Shown one piece after another: positions 8,645 to 17,029 of a stretch of 64,000 nt of DNA; within the stretch, counting starts at the first letter, position 1; each line of letters opens with the position of its first letter. Both the position numbers and the translations under genes were made by a program. The notes beneath the pieces are model-generated. The model was not told the DNA's origin. It did no database searches and saw only the letters and a list, made by a program, of their open reading frames with translations. Source of the DNA: Hydrogenophaga crocea (lineage in GTDB: Bacteria; Pseudomonadota; Gammaproteobacteria; Burkholderiales; Burkholderiaceae_C); contig NZ_CP049989.1 in assembly GCF_011388215.1 (NCBI RefSeq), positions 1,240,001-1,304,000 of the forward strand. Direction: 5' to 3'.

Positions 8645-9538
8645 CTATGGCCTGCCTTCGACCAGTGCGTCGAACTCGTCCAGAAATTGCTTGCGCACCA
8701 GCAGGCCCATAGGTACGCCGTAGGCACGTTGTCCCACGCTCACCCTGGCGAACACGAGGTTTCGGTTTCCCAGGGATGCCCAGCCCACAAACCACCCGAT
8801 GGGCTCATTCTTGTCTGCAACCCAGGCGCGCGAGTATGTCCAGGTCGATCCCGTCTTGCCCGAGATGGCCCAGCCAGCGTCGGTCCGGAACCGCGGGATG
8901 ATGGCTTTCGCGGCCTGCTGGGCGCGGGCGGACACGGGGAGCTCCTCGCGCACCAGTTTGCGCAGGTACGTGGTCTGCTCGCGGGCCGATATGGCCAGCG
9001 ACCCGCCGATCCACGCCGAGTCCGTTCCGGGCCGGCCGATGATGCCGGCGGAGGCATCCTTGTTGCCATAGGCGAACTTGAGAACGTACTGTTCCAGGCG
9101 GGCACGCCCGAGCGTCCGTGTCAGCTCGCGCGAGTACCAGACAAGGGAGTGTTGCTGCCAGCTGGTGGGTGTGCCGAGCCGAACGCCCACCAATTGGCCT
9201 GGTACCGCCTCGGGCAGTTCCCAAAGCGGGTTCATCGAATCGACCAGGATGCCGGCATCGAAACCCATGACTGCCAGTGGAACCTTGAAGGTCGATGCCG
9301 GGCTGTGACGCCTGTCGCAATCGCCCGATACGTGAATCGGCTTGCCTGTGTCGACATCGACCACCAGTGTGCATGCCGGCTCTGGCGCAGTCTCGGTTTG
9401 CGTCCAGGCTGGCCCGGACAGCGCGAGTGCCAACGCGGTGAACAGCAGCGAATGTCGCGGCGCGAGCTGACAGGGCAGGAGTCGGGTCCTGTCTCCGTGG
9501 CGGCGGCAATTGAATAAGCATGACACTGGTCTGGACAT
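8645..9538 (-). CDS. Class D (OXA-type) serine beta-lactamase
   Basis: A 297-residue protein carrying all four class D motifs: STFK at 82-85 (acylation serine and carbamylated lysine), SLV at 131-133, YGN at 157-159 and KTG at 228-230, plus a WFVGWA segment near the end. A hydrophobic export segment (SLLFTALALALSGPAW) begins near residue 30. It should hydrolyse beta-lactams in the periplasm; the spectrum cannot be read. The only upstream ATG at 9538 puts 29 unusually polar residues before the signal peptide, so a downstream non-ATG start may be used. Chromosomal rather than mobile context: no integron or IS is visible beside it. Confidence 0.88.
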   Translation of the reverse strand: MSRPVSCLFNCRRHGDRTRLLPCQLAPRHSLLFTALALALSGPAWTQTETAPEPACTLVVDVDTGKPIHVSGDCDRRHSPASTFKVPLAVMGFDAGILVDSMNPLWELPEAVPGQLVGVRLGTPTSWQQHSLVWYSRELTRTLGRARLEQYVLKFAYGNKDASAGIIGRPGTDSAWIGGSLAISAREQTTYLRKLVREELPVSARAQQAAKAIIPRFRTDAGWAISGKTGSTWTYSRAWVADKNEPIGWFVGWASLGNRNLVFARVSVGQRAYGVPMGLLVRKQFLDEFDALVEGRP

Positions 9539-9547
9539 GGCGGGGAT

Positions 9548-10594
9548 CTAGCTGGTGGCCAGCGCAGGCTGGCGCCGCGTGGCAGATGACGAGGGCGTTC
9601 GGGCGCTCCTGGCAGGTCGATCGCTCGACGCAAGTCGACGAAAAGCGCCGTGAAGCGCGTTCTCCTTCGAGACCGACGGGTTAGCGCCGAAGTGCTTGCG
9701 CCAGGCACGTCGCAGGTGCTGCGTGGACGAGAAGCCCGAAAGCTCGGCCACCCGCTGGAGCGACATGACGGGATGGTTTTGCAGGACGTCGACGGCGCGA
9801 GCCAGCCGCTTGCGCTGGAGGTAGTCGAAGACCCCGCAGCCGAGCGCCTCCCGGAACAGGCGCTGAAGATGCCGCTCGCTCACATAGACAGAGTTGGCCA
9901 GGGTGCAGGTTGTCCACGGGAAAGTGGGGTTGCGGCTCAAGAGGTCGTCCACGCGCTGTAGCGCGGGATGCGCCGCTGGTATGGGTGGCGTGCGCGCGCG
10001 AGGCTCGTTCAACGGCTCCTCGGCGAGTCGCAGCAGGTTCTTCGTCACGCGTGAGACCGCGCTGCGATGGCCGAGTGCATCCAGCACCGAGAGTGCGGCG
10101 TCTGCCGCAGTCAGCATGCCCGCGCAGGTCAGAAGGTTGCCGTCTCGCAGGACGGCCTCCGAGGCGATCCAGTCAGTCATGGGGAACTGACAGCGCAGTG
10201 CCGCCAGCAGCGACTGGCTGACCGTGGCCTTGCGACCGTTCAGGAAGCCGTGCGTGGCCAGAAAGCGCACACCGCCGCCCACCCCGCACACGAGCGAGCC
10301 GGCCAGCAACGCCTCATTGACATAGCGGGCGGCCTGCACCTCCAGGGGGTCGATCGCATCGAGCGACCAGAGCTCGCCGGCGCAGACGAAGAGGGCGGTG
10401 GGTATGCCCGGTGTTCGAAGTGCGGGCGCCGGGCCCGCCATAGGTGAATCGTCCATGTCCAGGCACTGGACGTGAAGTTCAACGCCGGCTCGAATCGCTT
10501 CGCCCAGCGCCTCCAGGATGGTGACCTTCTCCAGCAGCCTGTGACCGGGCAGCGTCACCACAACGGCAGTTGCCTGCCTGCGGCCGATATCCAT
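9548..10594 (-). CDS. GlxA-type AraC-family regulator with DJ-1/PfpI domain
   Basis: A 348-residue protein: N-terminal DJ-1/PfpI-like amidotransferase-fold domain (about residues 8-180), then two HTH motifs of an AraC domain (residues about 215-310; SVYVSERHLQRLFREALGCG and VAELSGFSSTQHLRRAWRKH), then a Ser/Arg-rich tail of about 35 residues. In such regulators the DJ-1 domain is a non-catalytic sensor; the nucleophile-elbow region here reads VCGVGGG. It sits 9 bases upstream of the beta-lactamase gene on the same strand, so the two may be one transcript, but whether it controls the lactamase is unknown. Confidence 0.82.
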   Translation of the reverse strand: MDIGRRQATAVVVTLPGHRLLEKVTILEALGEAIRAGVELHVQCLDMDDSPMAGPAPALRTPGIPTALFVCAGELWSLDAIDPLEVQAARYVNEALLAGSLVCGVGGGVRFLATHGFLNGRKATVSQSLLAALRCQFPMTDWIASEAVLRDGNLLTCAGMLTAADAALSVLDALGHRSAVSRVTKNLLRLAEEPLNEPRARTPPIPAAHPALQRVDDLLSRNPTFPWTTCTLANSVYVSERHLQRLFREALGCGVFDYLQRKRLARAVDVLQNHPVMSLQRVAELSGFSSTQHLRRAWRKHFGANPSVSKENALHGAFRRLASSDRPARSARTPSSSATRRQPALATS

Positions 10595-10745
10595 GGATGC
10601 CTACTTTCTCGACATGCTTGAAGCGACGATCCCGGGGGGAATCGCCGTCAGATGCGAGCAAGTCTCCATGTTGCGCTGCGCAACGGCTTGAATTGCGCAG
10701 CCTGCCGCTGCTCGAATTTTCAGAGTTGCGACGTTGCGCGGGCGG

Positions 10746-11462
10746 TCACTCGCCGAGATAGGCTTCCTTCACGCGCTGGTCGGCCGCCAGCGCGTTGGCG
10801 TCACCGAACAGGGTGATGGTGCCGCTGCTCATCACATAGCCCCTGTCCGCGATGTCGAGCGCCAGCGCTGCGTTCTGCTCCACCAGCAGCACCGTGACAC
10901 CGCTCTTGTGCACCTGCTCGACCACCCGAAAGATCGTGTCCACCATGATGGGCGACAAACCCATGGACGGCTCGTCCAGCAGCAGCACCCGGGGGTGACA
11001 CATCAAGGCACGGGCCAACGCAAGCATCTGCTGCTCTCCGCCCGACATCGTGCCCGCCAGTTGGTGGGCGCGCTCCTTGAGGCGGGGGAAGGTTGTGAAC
11101 ATGCGTTCGATATCGGCCTGCACCTGAACCGGGGTGCTGCGCGCGGGGTAGCTGCCGATCTGCAGGTTCTCCAGGACCGTCATGCGTGTCAGGATGCCTC
11201 GACCCTCCGGCACGAGCGACAAGCCCTGCTGCACGCGCTGGTGCGGCTTGAGGTGACCGATCTCTTCACCGAACAGTTTGATGCTCAGGGTCGTCGAGGG
11301 CACCACACCCATGATGGCGCCCATGGTGGACGTCTTGCCGGCACCGTTCGATCCGATGAGGCAGACCATCTCGCCGCTCTGCGCGGCGAGCGATACCCGG
11401 CGAACCGCCCGCACGCCGTCATAGGAAACCGACAGGTCCGTGATCTCGAGTGCGGTGCTCAT
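10746..11462 (-). CDS. livF: Branched-chain amino-acid ABC transporter, ATP-binding protein LivF
   Basis: A 238-residue ABC ATPase of the LivF type: Walker A GSNGAGKTS near residue 37, signature MSGGEQQMLALARALM, Walker B LLLDEPSMGLSP and the LivF-typical VLLVEQNAALALDIADR. With LivG it powers the LivHM permease. The start overlaps the LivG stop (ATGA), so the ATG at 11462 is firm. Last gene of the livHMGF operon. HAAT-type systems also carry other substrates (amides, urea, aromatic acids), so leucine specificity is not certain. Confidence 0.9.
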   Translation of the reverse strand: MSTALEITDLSVSYDGVRAVRRVSLAAQSGEMVCLIGSNGAGKTSTMGAIMGVVPSTTLSIKLFGEEIGHLKPHQRVQQGLSLVPEGRGILTRMTVLENLQIGSYPARSTPVQVQADIERMFTTFPRLKERAHQLAGTMSGGEQQMLALARALMCHPRVLLLDEPSMGLSPIMVDTIFRVVEQVHKSGVTVLLVEQNAALALDIADRGYVMSSGTITLFGDANALAADQRVKEAYLGE

Positions 11463-12250
11463 GCGGTGGGCTCCAGATGGGCCTTGCCCAGGTAGGCTTG
11501 AATGAACTCGGGGTGGGCGCGAACCTGCTCCGGTGAGCCACAGACGATCTCGCGCCCCCTGTCGAGTGCGGTGATCTGGTCGCACAGGCCCATCACGAGC
11601 TTCACATCGTGCTCGATCAGCAGGATGGAGATGCCGTCGTTGCGGATCTGCTCCAGCAGGCGGCGCAGCGTGGCTTTCTCCGATGGATTCATGCCCGCAG
11701 CCGGCTCGTCCAGCGCGAGCAGCTTGGGCTCCGTGGCCAGCGCACGTGCGATCTCCAGGCGGCGTTGATCGCCGTAGGAGAGGGTGCGTGCCACCTTGTC
11801 GGCGAGGTGCTCCACACCCACGTAGGCGAGGAGGGCGCGGGCCTTGTTCCGGATTGCCGCCTCGCTTGCCTTGAAGGCTTGGGTGGCCAGCACGGTTTGC
11901 ATCAGCGAGCTTCGGGAACGGATGTGCCGCCCGACCATCACGTTCTCCAGGGCCGTCATCGAGCCGAACAGGCGGATGTTCTGGAAGGTTCTCGCGATGC
12001 CGGCGTCCGTGACCTGGTGGACCGAGCGTGGGGAATACGGCCTGCCGTCCAGCGTGAAGCTGCCGCTGTCCGGCGGGTACAAGCCGGTGATGACGTTGAA
12101 GAAGGTGGTCTTGCCGGCGCCGTTGGGGCCGATCAGGCCGTAGATCTGGCCCGCCTGGATGCTCAGGCCGACATCAGACAGGGCCTGCAGGCCGCCGAAG
12201 CGTTTGTTGACGCCGCGGACGTCGAGAAGCGAGTGGATCGATGGTGTCAC
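11459..12250 (-). CDS. livG: Branched-chain amino-acid ABC transporter, ATP-binding protein LivG
   Basis: A 263-residue ATPase: Walker A GPNGAGKTTFFNVITG near residue 41, Q-loop FQNIRLF, signature LSYGDQRRLEIARAL, Walker B LLALDEPAAGMNP and IEHDVKLVM. The GTG at 12250, preceded by CGGGAG, is chosen over the ATG at 12313, because the latter would overlap livM and add 21 low-complexity residues before the conserved LLDVRGVNKRFGGL. Confidence 0.9.
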   Translation of the reverse strand: MTPSIHSLLDVRGVNKRFGGLQALSDVGLSIQAGQIYGLIGPNGAGKTTFFNVITGLYPPDSGSFTLDGRPYSPRSVHQVTDAGIARTFQNIRLFGSMTALENVMVGRHIRSRSSLMQTVLATQAFKASEAAIRNKARALLAYVGVEHLADKVARTLSYGDQRRLEIARALATEPKLLALDEPAAGMNPSEKATLRRLLEQIRNDGISILLIEHDVKLVMGLCDQITALDRGREIVCGSPEQVRAHPEFIQAYLGKAHLEPTA

Positions 12251-12263
12251 GAGCGGGCTCCCG

Positions 12264-13421
12264 TCAGCCAGCTTTGGCGTTGAGCGTGACGAGCTCCGGT
12301 TGCACCGGTTCATCTTGCGTGGCGTGCGCGGCCGAAGCCCGGCGTGAAGCCCGTGCGACGCTGGACACCAGACCGCTGGGGCGCCAGAGCATGATGACCA
12401 CCATGGCCAGGCCGTAGAGCAGTTGGCGGGCCACCTCGGCGTCGATCACGGCGTTGCCCGGGCCGAGGATGGCCTCCTGGAACGGAATGACGACCAGGCG
12501 CAGGGCTTCGGGAATGGCTGCCAGCATGGCCGCGCCGATCACTACGCCCCACACATTGCCAAGGCCACCCAGCACCACCATGGCGAGCACGACGATGGAT
12601 TCGAACAAGGTGAAGGACTCGGGGCTCACGAACCCCTGGAAAGCCGCAAACAGGCTGCCCGAAACACCCCCGAAGACCGCGCCCGCCGAGAAGGCCAGCA
12701 GTTTCATGTTGCGGGTGTTGATGCCCATGGCCTTGGCGGCGATCTCATCCTCCCGGATCGCCATCCAGGCGCGCCCGATGCGCGAATCGATCAGGCGAAA
12801 GCAGATGAGGATGGCCACCGCCGTGATCGCAAGCAGCACGTAGTAGTGCGCGACGACCGAACTCACCTCAATGCCCCAGAAGTCGACCACGCCGCGCTCG
12901 CCAGCGAGCGAGACCCCGAAGATGGAGATCGGGTCGATCTGGGAGATGCCCTGTGGGCCGTTCGTGATGTTGAGCGGAGCGTTGAGGTTGTTCAGGAAGA
13001 TGCGGATGATCTCGCCAAATCCCAGGGTGACGATGGCGAGGTAGTCGCCCCGCAGCTTGAGCGTGGGCGCGCCCAGCAGGATGCCGAAGACCCCCGCCAC
13101 CAGCCCCGCCAGCGGAATGCTCGCCCACAGCGGCACATGCAGCCCGTTGGGCGCGATGGCTGCGATCCACGCGAACTGTTCTGCCAGATGCGGCGACGCC
13201 AGCAACGCATACAGATAGGCGCCCACGGCGTAGAAGGCGATGAAGCCCAGGTCCAGAAGGCCAGTGAACCCAACAACGATGTTGAGGCCCAATGCCAACA
13301 GGATGTAGAGCAAGGCGAAATCCAGAATGCGCACCCAGGCACCACCGCCGGTTCCGATGATGGGTGGAAGGATCAGCAGGGCAAGAACAAGAATCACATG
13401 GGCAGGCTTGACGGCTCTCAT
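12264..13421 (-). CDS. livM: Branched-chain amino-acid ABC transporter permease LivM
   Basis: A 385-residue inner-membrane permease with about nine or ten hydrophobic segments. The LivM signature LKLRGDYLAIVTLGFGEIIR and a later IREDEIAAKAMGIN coupling helix are clear. It pairs with LivH to form the channel. The C-terminal 30 residues are charged and cytoplasmic. It begins 30 bases after livH and ends 13 bases before livG. Confidence 0.9.
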   Translation of the reverse strand: MRAVKPAHVILVLALLILPPIIGTGGGAWVRILDFALLYILLALGLNIVVGFTGLLDLGFIAFYAVGAYLYALLASPHLAEQFAWIAAIAPNGLHVPLWASIPLAGLVAGVFGILLGAPTLKLRGDYLAIVTLGFGEIIRIFLNNLNAPLNITNGPQGISQIDPISIFGVSLAGERGVVDFWGIEVSSVVAHYYVLLAITAVAILICFRLIDSRIGRAWMAIREDEIAAKAMGINTRNMKLLAFSAGAVFGGVSGSLFAAFQGFVSPESFTLFESIVVLAMVVLGGLGNVWGVVIGAAMLAAIPEALRLVVIPFQEAILGPGNAVIDAEVARQLLYGLAMVVIMLWRPSGLVSSVARASRRASAAHATQDEPVQPELVTLNAKAG

Positions 13422-13451
13422 GGCGCGCTCCGGGAACGTCGGGTTTCGGAA

Positions 13452-14381
13452 TCAGGCGCGGTCGGCAACCCGCTCACCCATCAGGCCGGTCGGCCTCAGG
13501 GTCAGCACCGCGATCAGCACCACGAAGGCGAAGATGTCCTGGTAGTGGCTGCCCAGGAAGTCGTTGGTCAGCGGGCCGATGTAGCCCGCACCGAGGCTTT
13601 CCACCAGCCCGAGGATGAGACCTCCGAACATCGCGCCGTAGACGTTGCCGATACCGCCGAGCACCGCGGCTGTGAACGCCTTGAGCCCCGGAATGAAGCC
13701 CATATAGAAGTGCACCAGCGAGTAGTTGGCCGCCAGCATGACGCCGGTCAAACCCGCCAGGCCTGCGCCAATGCCGAACGCCAGCAACACCACCTTGTTG
13801 GTGTCGATACCGAGCAGCGCCGCCACCTTGGGGTTCTCCGAGGTCGCGCGCATCATGCGGCCCACCTGCGTTTTCTCGATCAGCAAGGCCAGACAGACCA
13901 TGCAGACAAGCGAGAGCACCAGGATGATGATCTGCGTGACGCTGATGACGAGGCCGTGGAATTCGATGGGTTCCTGCGGTACCAGCGAGGGAAACTCGTG
14001 GTAGTTGCGACCGAAGAACACCATGACGATCGTCTGCAGCGTGAGCGAGACACCGATGGCGGTGATCAGGGGCGCAAGGCGTGGCGCGTTGCGCAGCGGT
14101 CGGTAGGCCACGCGTTCGATGATCAGGCTCAGCGGAACGCAAACCACCACGGCCGCCACCACCGAAAGCGCGAGCACCAGCGGGCCGGGCAATCCGGGGA
14201 AGAGTGTCATCAACACCTTGGCCGCAAGCAACGCGGCCATGGCCCCCACCATGACGATGTCGCCATGCGCGAAGTTGATGAGCTGCAGGATGCCGTAGAC
14301 CATCGTGTAGCCCAGAGCGACCAACGAGTAGATGCTGCCGACGATGAGGCCGTTGATGATCTGTTGAAGAAACTCGGTCAT
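13452..14381 (-). CDS. livH: Branched-chain amino-acid ABC transporter permease LivH
   Basis: A 309-residue permease with LivH hallmarks: GLIVGSIYSLVALGYTMVYG near the start, LINFAHGDIVMVGAM and the coupling segment GRMMRATSENPKVAALLGID. First gene of livHMGF, divergent from the livK-type binding protein. The ATG at 14381 (MTEFLQQIING) matches the family start; an ATG at 14408 is in frame but adds nine unmatched residues. Confidence 0.9.
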   Translation of the reverse strand: MTEFLQQIINGLIVGSIYSLVALGYTMVYGILQLINFAHGDIVMVGAMAALLAAKVLMTLFPGLPGPLVLALSVVAAVVVCVPLSLIIERVAYRPLRNAPRLAPLITAIGVSLTLQTIVMVFFGRNYHEFPSLVPQEPIEFHGLVISVTQIIILVLSLVCMVCLALLIEKTQVGRMMRATSENPKVAALLGIDTNKVVLLAFGIGAGLAGLTGVMLAANYSLVHFYMGFIPGLKAFTAAVLGGIGNVYGAMFGGLILGLVESLGAGYIGPLTNDFLGSHYQDIFAFVVLIAVLTLRPTGLMGERVADRA

Positions 14382-14734
14382 GGGATCGCGCCGGGGTTGA
14401 TACAACAAGACTCGCCCGACCCCGAACGAAGGGGTGCTGGACGAACGGGTGGACGCGGGAGGCGCGAGCAGGCCGTGCGAGCGTTCGCAAAAATTCTGCG
14501 GCCAGCGAAGCCGTGGCCGCGTGAAAGAAGCGACGCCCAGGCTTCAAAACGCGACAAGTCGCGTGACTGATCGCGTGTGGCGCGGTGTTTCGATGGCATC
14601 AGGCGTTGATGCCTTCGATCCAGCTTGTCGCGAATTGACGCCTGTGTGTCGGTTGTTTCAATGCAGGCCGACGCTGTGTTTCTCGATACTGGTTTTCCGG
14701 CGAATCAGTTGCCGTCAACCATGGAGAAACTCAG
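14382..14734. other. Divergent promoter region of livH and livK
   Basis: About 350 bases between divergent starts. It must hold the promoters of both units. No strong symmetric operator or sigma hexamer stands out by eye, and no coding sequence is supported. Confidence 0.4.
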
Positions 14735-15874
14735 ATGTTGCGACTCAAGACCTCGCTCCTGATCGGTGCGTGTGTTGGAGCCATTGCCACCAGCGCAAGT
14801 GCTCAGCAAGAAGTTGTGGTCCGTATCGGCATGGCAGCGCCCATGACCGGTCCGCAGGCCCACTACGGCAAAGACAGCGAACGCGGCGCGCAGCTCGCGA
14901 TCGACGACCTCAACGCAAAAGGCGTGACGATCGGCGGCAAGAAAGTCCGCTGGCAATTGATGCCCGAAGACGATGCGGCAGACCCGCGCCAGGCGACAGC
15001 GGTGGCGCAGAAGTATGTGGACATGAAGATCAACGGCGTCATCGGGCATCTGAACTCGGGCGCCACGCTGCCGGCTTCCAAGGTCTACAACGACGCCGGT
15101 ATTCCCATGGTCACGCCGTCGGCGACGAATCCGAAGATCACGCAGCAAGGGTTCAAGTACGTGTTCCGCACCATTGGCAACGACGGCAGTATTGGCTCCG
15201 GCATCGCCAAGTACGTTCACGACACCCTGAAATTCAAGAACGTCGCCATCATCGACGACCGCACGGCCTACGGGCAGGGCGTGGCCGATGAGTTCGAGAA
15301 GGCGCTGAAGGCAGCCGGTGGCAACGTGGTGGCACGGCAGTACACGAACGACAAGGCCACCGAGTTTTCAGCCATCCTGACCTCGATCCGCGCCCGCAAG
15401 CCCGACTTGATCTTCTACGGCGGCATGGACTCGCAGGGGGCACCCCTGTACCGCCAGATCCGCAAGCTGGGCATCAACTCGCCGCTGGCGGGTGGCGATG
15501 GCTTGTGCACGGCCGAGATGGTCAAGGTGTCCACCATCGGACCCGATCGCAACATCTACTGTGGCGAGGCAGGCATCCAGCTCTCACAACTGAAGGGTGG
15601 GGCGGACTTCCAGAAGCGGTTCAATGACCGGTTCAAGGCAGACATCCTGCTCTATGCGCCCTATGTTTACGACGCCGTGATGGTGATGGCCGATGCCATG
15701 GTGCGCGCCGGTTCGGCGGAGCCGGACAAGTACGTCGATGCGTTGGCCAAGGCAGACTACCAGGGCATCACAGCGCGCATCCGGTTCGATGCCAAGGGTG
15801 ACCTCCAGAACGCCGCCATCACGCTGCAGACGTTTGAAAAGGGTGGACGCGCACCGGTCGGTGTGATCCAGTAA
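14735..15874 (+). CDS. livK: Branched-chain amino-acid ABC transporter, periplasmic binding protein LivK type
   Basis: A 379-residue exported protein: signal peptide with cleavage after ATSASAQ (near residue 24), then a type 1 periplasmic-binding fold, beginning VVVRIGMAAPMTGPQAHYGKD and containing VIGHLNSGATLPASKVYNDA, which lines the amino-acid alpha-carboxylate pocket in LivJ/LivK proteins. It delivers substrate to LivHMGF encoded divergently. Leucine-type substrate is inferred from family. Confidence 0.9.
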   Translation: MLRLKTSLLIGACVGAIATSASAQQEVVVRIGMAAPMTGPQAHYGKDSERGAQLAIDDLNAKGVTIGGKKVRWQLMPEDDAADPRQATAVAQKYVDMKINGVIGHLNSGATLPASKVYNDAGIPMVTPSATNPKITQQGFKYVFRTIGNDGSIGSGIAKYVHDTLKFKNVAIIDDRTAYGQGVADEFEKALKAAGGNVVARQYTNDKATEFSAILTSIRARKPDLIFYGGMDSQGAPLYRQIRKLGINSPLAGGDGLCTAEMVKVSTIGPDRNIYCGEAGIQLSQLKGGADFQKRFNDRFKADILLYAPYVYDAVMVMADAMVRAGSAEPDKYVDALAKADYQGITARIRFDAKGDLQNAAITLQTFEKGGRAPVGVIQ

Positions 15875-15996
15875 GGTGGTGGGTCAGGTCTGCGGTCGCC
15901 AGAACCGGGGCCTGGCCCGATCTGCCGCGTGGTGGTGCGTTTGCGCGTGCCCAGGCGGTATCTGAATCAACCCGGAACACGCAAGGTGAACTCGTC

Positions 15997-16245
15997 ATGC
16001 TGGTGCTCAAGCCGTCCTGCGAATGCTGCGATGTTGATCTCCCGCCCGAGTCGACGCGCGCGCGCATCTGCTCGTTCGAGTGCACCTTCTGTGAGCGCTG
16101 TGCAGACCAGAAGCTGAAAGGCGTCTGCCCGAACTGCGGTGGCGAGTTGGTGCGCAGGCCCGTGCGCCCGGCGGAGAAGCTCGCCAAGTACCCGGCATCA
16201 AGGGAGCGGACGTTCAAGCCGCAAGGATGTGCTGGCCGTCAGTGA
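15997..16245 (+). CDS. DUF1272-family small cysteine-rich protein
   Basis: An 82-residue protein matching DUF1272: KPSCECCDVDLP near residue 5, CSFECTFCERCAD near 25 and CPNCGGELVRRP near 44. The paired CxxC motifs suggest zinc binding. Function of the family is unknown. It stands alone between livK and the convergent GntR gene. Confidence 0.85.
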   Translation: MLVLKPSCECCDVDLPPESTRARICSFECTFCERCADQKLKGVCPNCGGELVRRPVRPAEKLAKYPASRERTFKPQGCAGRQ

Positions 16246-16284
16246 TCCGGAAAGCCGGCATCAGGCGGCGGACTGTTGCGGTGC

Positions 16285-16950
16285 TCAGGCACCGCCTTGC
16301 TCGGCAACCTCGTTCGCTTTGATCAGGTCGATCGCAACAGTGGCGGCGCCAAGGATGTGTCGCTTGTTCAGGCGCAGTGCCAGATGCTCGTCCTTCGCTG
16401 CCACTGCGGCGAGCAGTTCCTCGTGCTCTGAATCCGACCGCGCCTCGTAGTGCGCGTTCTTCCACGTGTAGTGCAGGTACCTGTCTGCATGCTTCCACAG
16501 CGTCTCCAGTTGCGAAAGCAGGAAAGGCCGTGCGGCGCCCGCGTGCAGCAAGCGGTGGAACGCCCAGTTCCATTGCGACCGCTCTTCCAGTGAATCCGCC
16601 TTGGCACCGCGTGCCAGGGCTTGCCGCGCCGCGACCAGGTCCTTCGCGGACAGTCGCTTCATCGAATGCTTGAGCGCAATGGACTCCAGGGCCACGCGCA
16701 TCTCGGCGAGCTCCAGGCATTGATCCGCGCTGAGCGTGGTGACCACGGCGCCGCGGTTGGGCTGGATGTCCACCAACCCGCCTTGTGCCAGGGAGGCGAG
16801 GGCTTCACGAACCGGAATGTGGCTCACGCCGAACTCCGTGGCCACCTCGGCCTGGCGAATCGGCATGCCCCCCGGGTAGGTGCCGTCGACGATGCGACGC
16901 TGCAGCGTGAGCGCGATGGTGCGCGCGGCAGGGTTGGCCGTTTTTGACAT
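16285..16950 (-). CDS. GntR-family regulator, FCD subfamily
   Basis: A 221-residue protein: N-terminal winged HTH (PIRQAEVATEFGVSHIPVREAL near residue 30) and a C-terminal all-helical FCD ligand domain with a metal-type pattern of His/Asp/Arg residues. It is divergent from the aminotransferase gene with 79 bases between starts holding two perfect palindromes. FCD regulators usually repress catabolic genes and are released by an organic acid; the likely target is the aminotransferase. Confidence 0.85.
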   Translation of the reverse strand: MSKTANPAARTIALTLQRRIVDGTYPGGMPIRQAEVATEFGVSHIPVREALASLAQGGLVDIQPNRGAVVTTLSADQCLELAEMRVALESIALKHSMKRLSAKDLVAARQALARGAKADSLEERSQWNWAFHRLLHAGAARPFLLSQLETLWKHADRYLHYTWKNAHYEARSDSEHEELLAAVAAKDEHLALRLNKRHILGAATVAIDLIKANEVAEQGGA

Positions 16951-16975
16951 TGAAGCTTCAGTTTAATATATTAAA
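16951..16975. promoter_or_regulatory. Two adjacent palindromes, candidate GntR operator
   Basis: TGAAGCTTCA (16951-16960) is a perfect 10-bp palindrome directly before the GntR start codon, and TTTAATATATTAAA (16962-16975) is a perfect 14-bp palindrome one base further. The second is strikingly AT-rich in a GC-rich region. They lie between the divergent GntR and aminotransferase genes, so autoregulation plus control of the aminotransferase is likely. Confidence 0.6.
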
Positions 16976-17029
16976 AAGGTGCGCTGTCAGGAGATCAGCC
17001 CGAGTTCCGGTGCACGACAGGAGTGAGAA

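Noticed and set aside
12423-14570. A 715-codon open frame on the plus strand
   Set aside because: It is antisense to livM and livH, which have clear family motifs; long antisense frames are common at this GC content.
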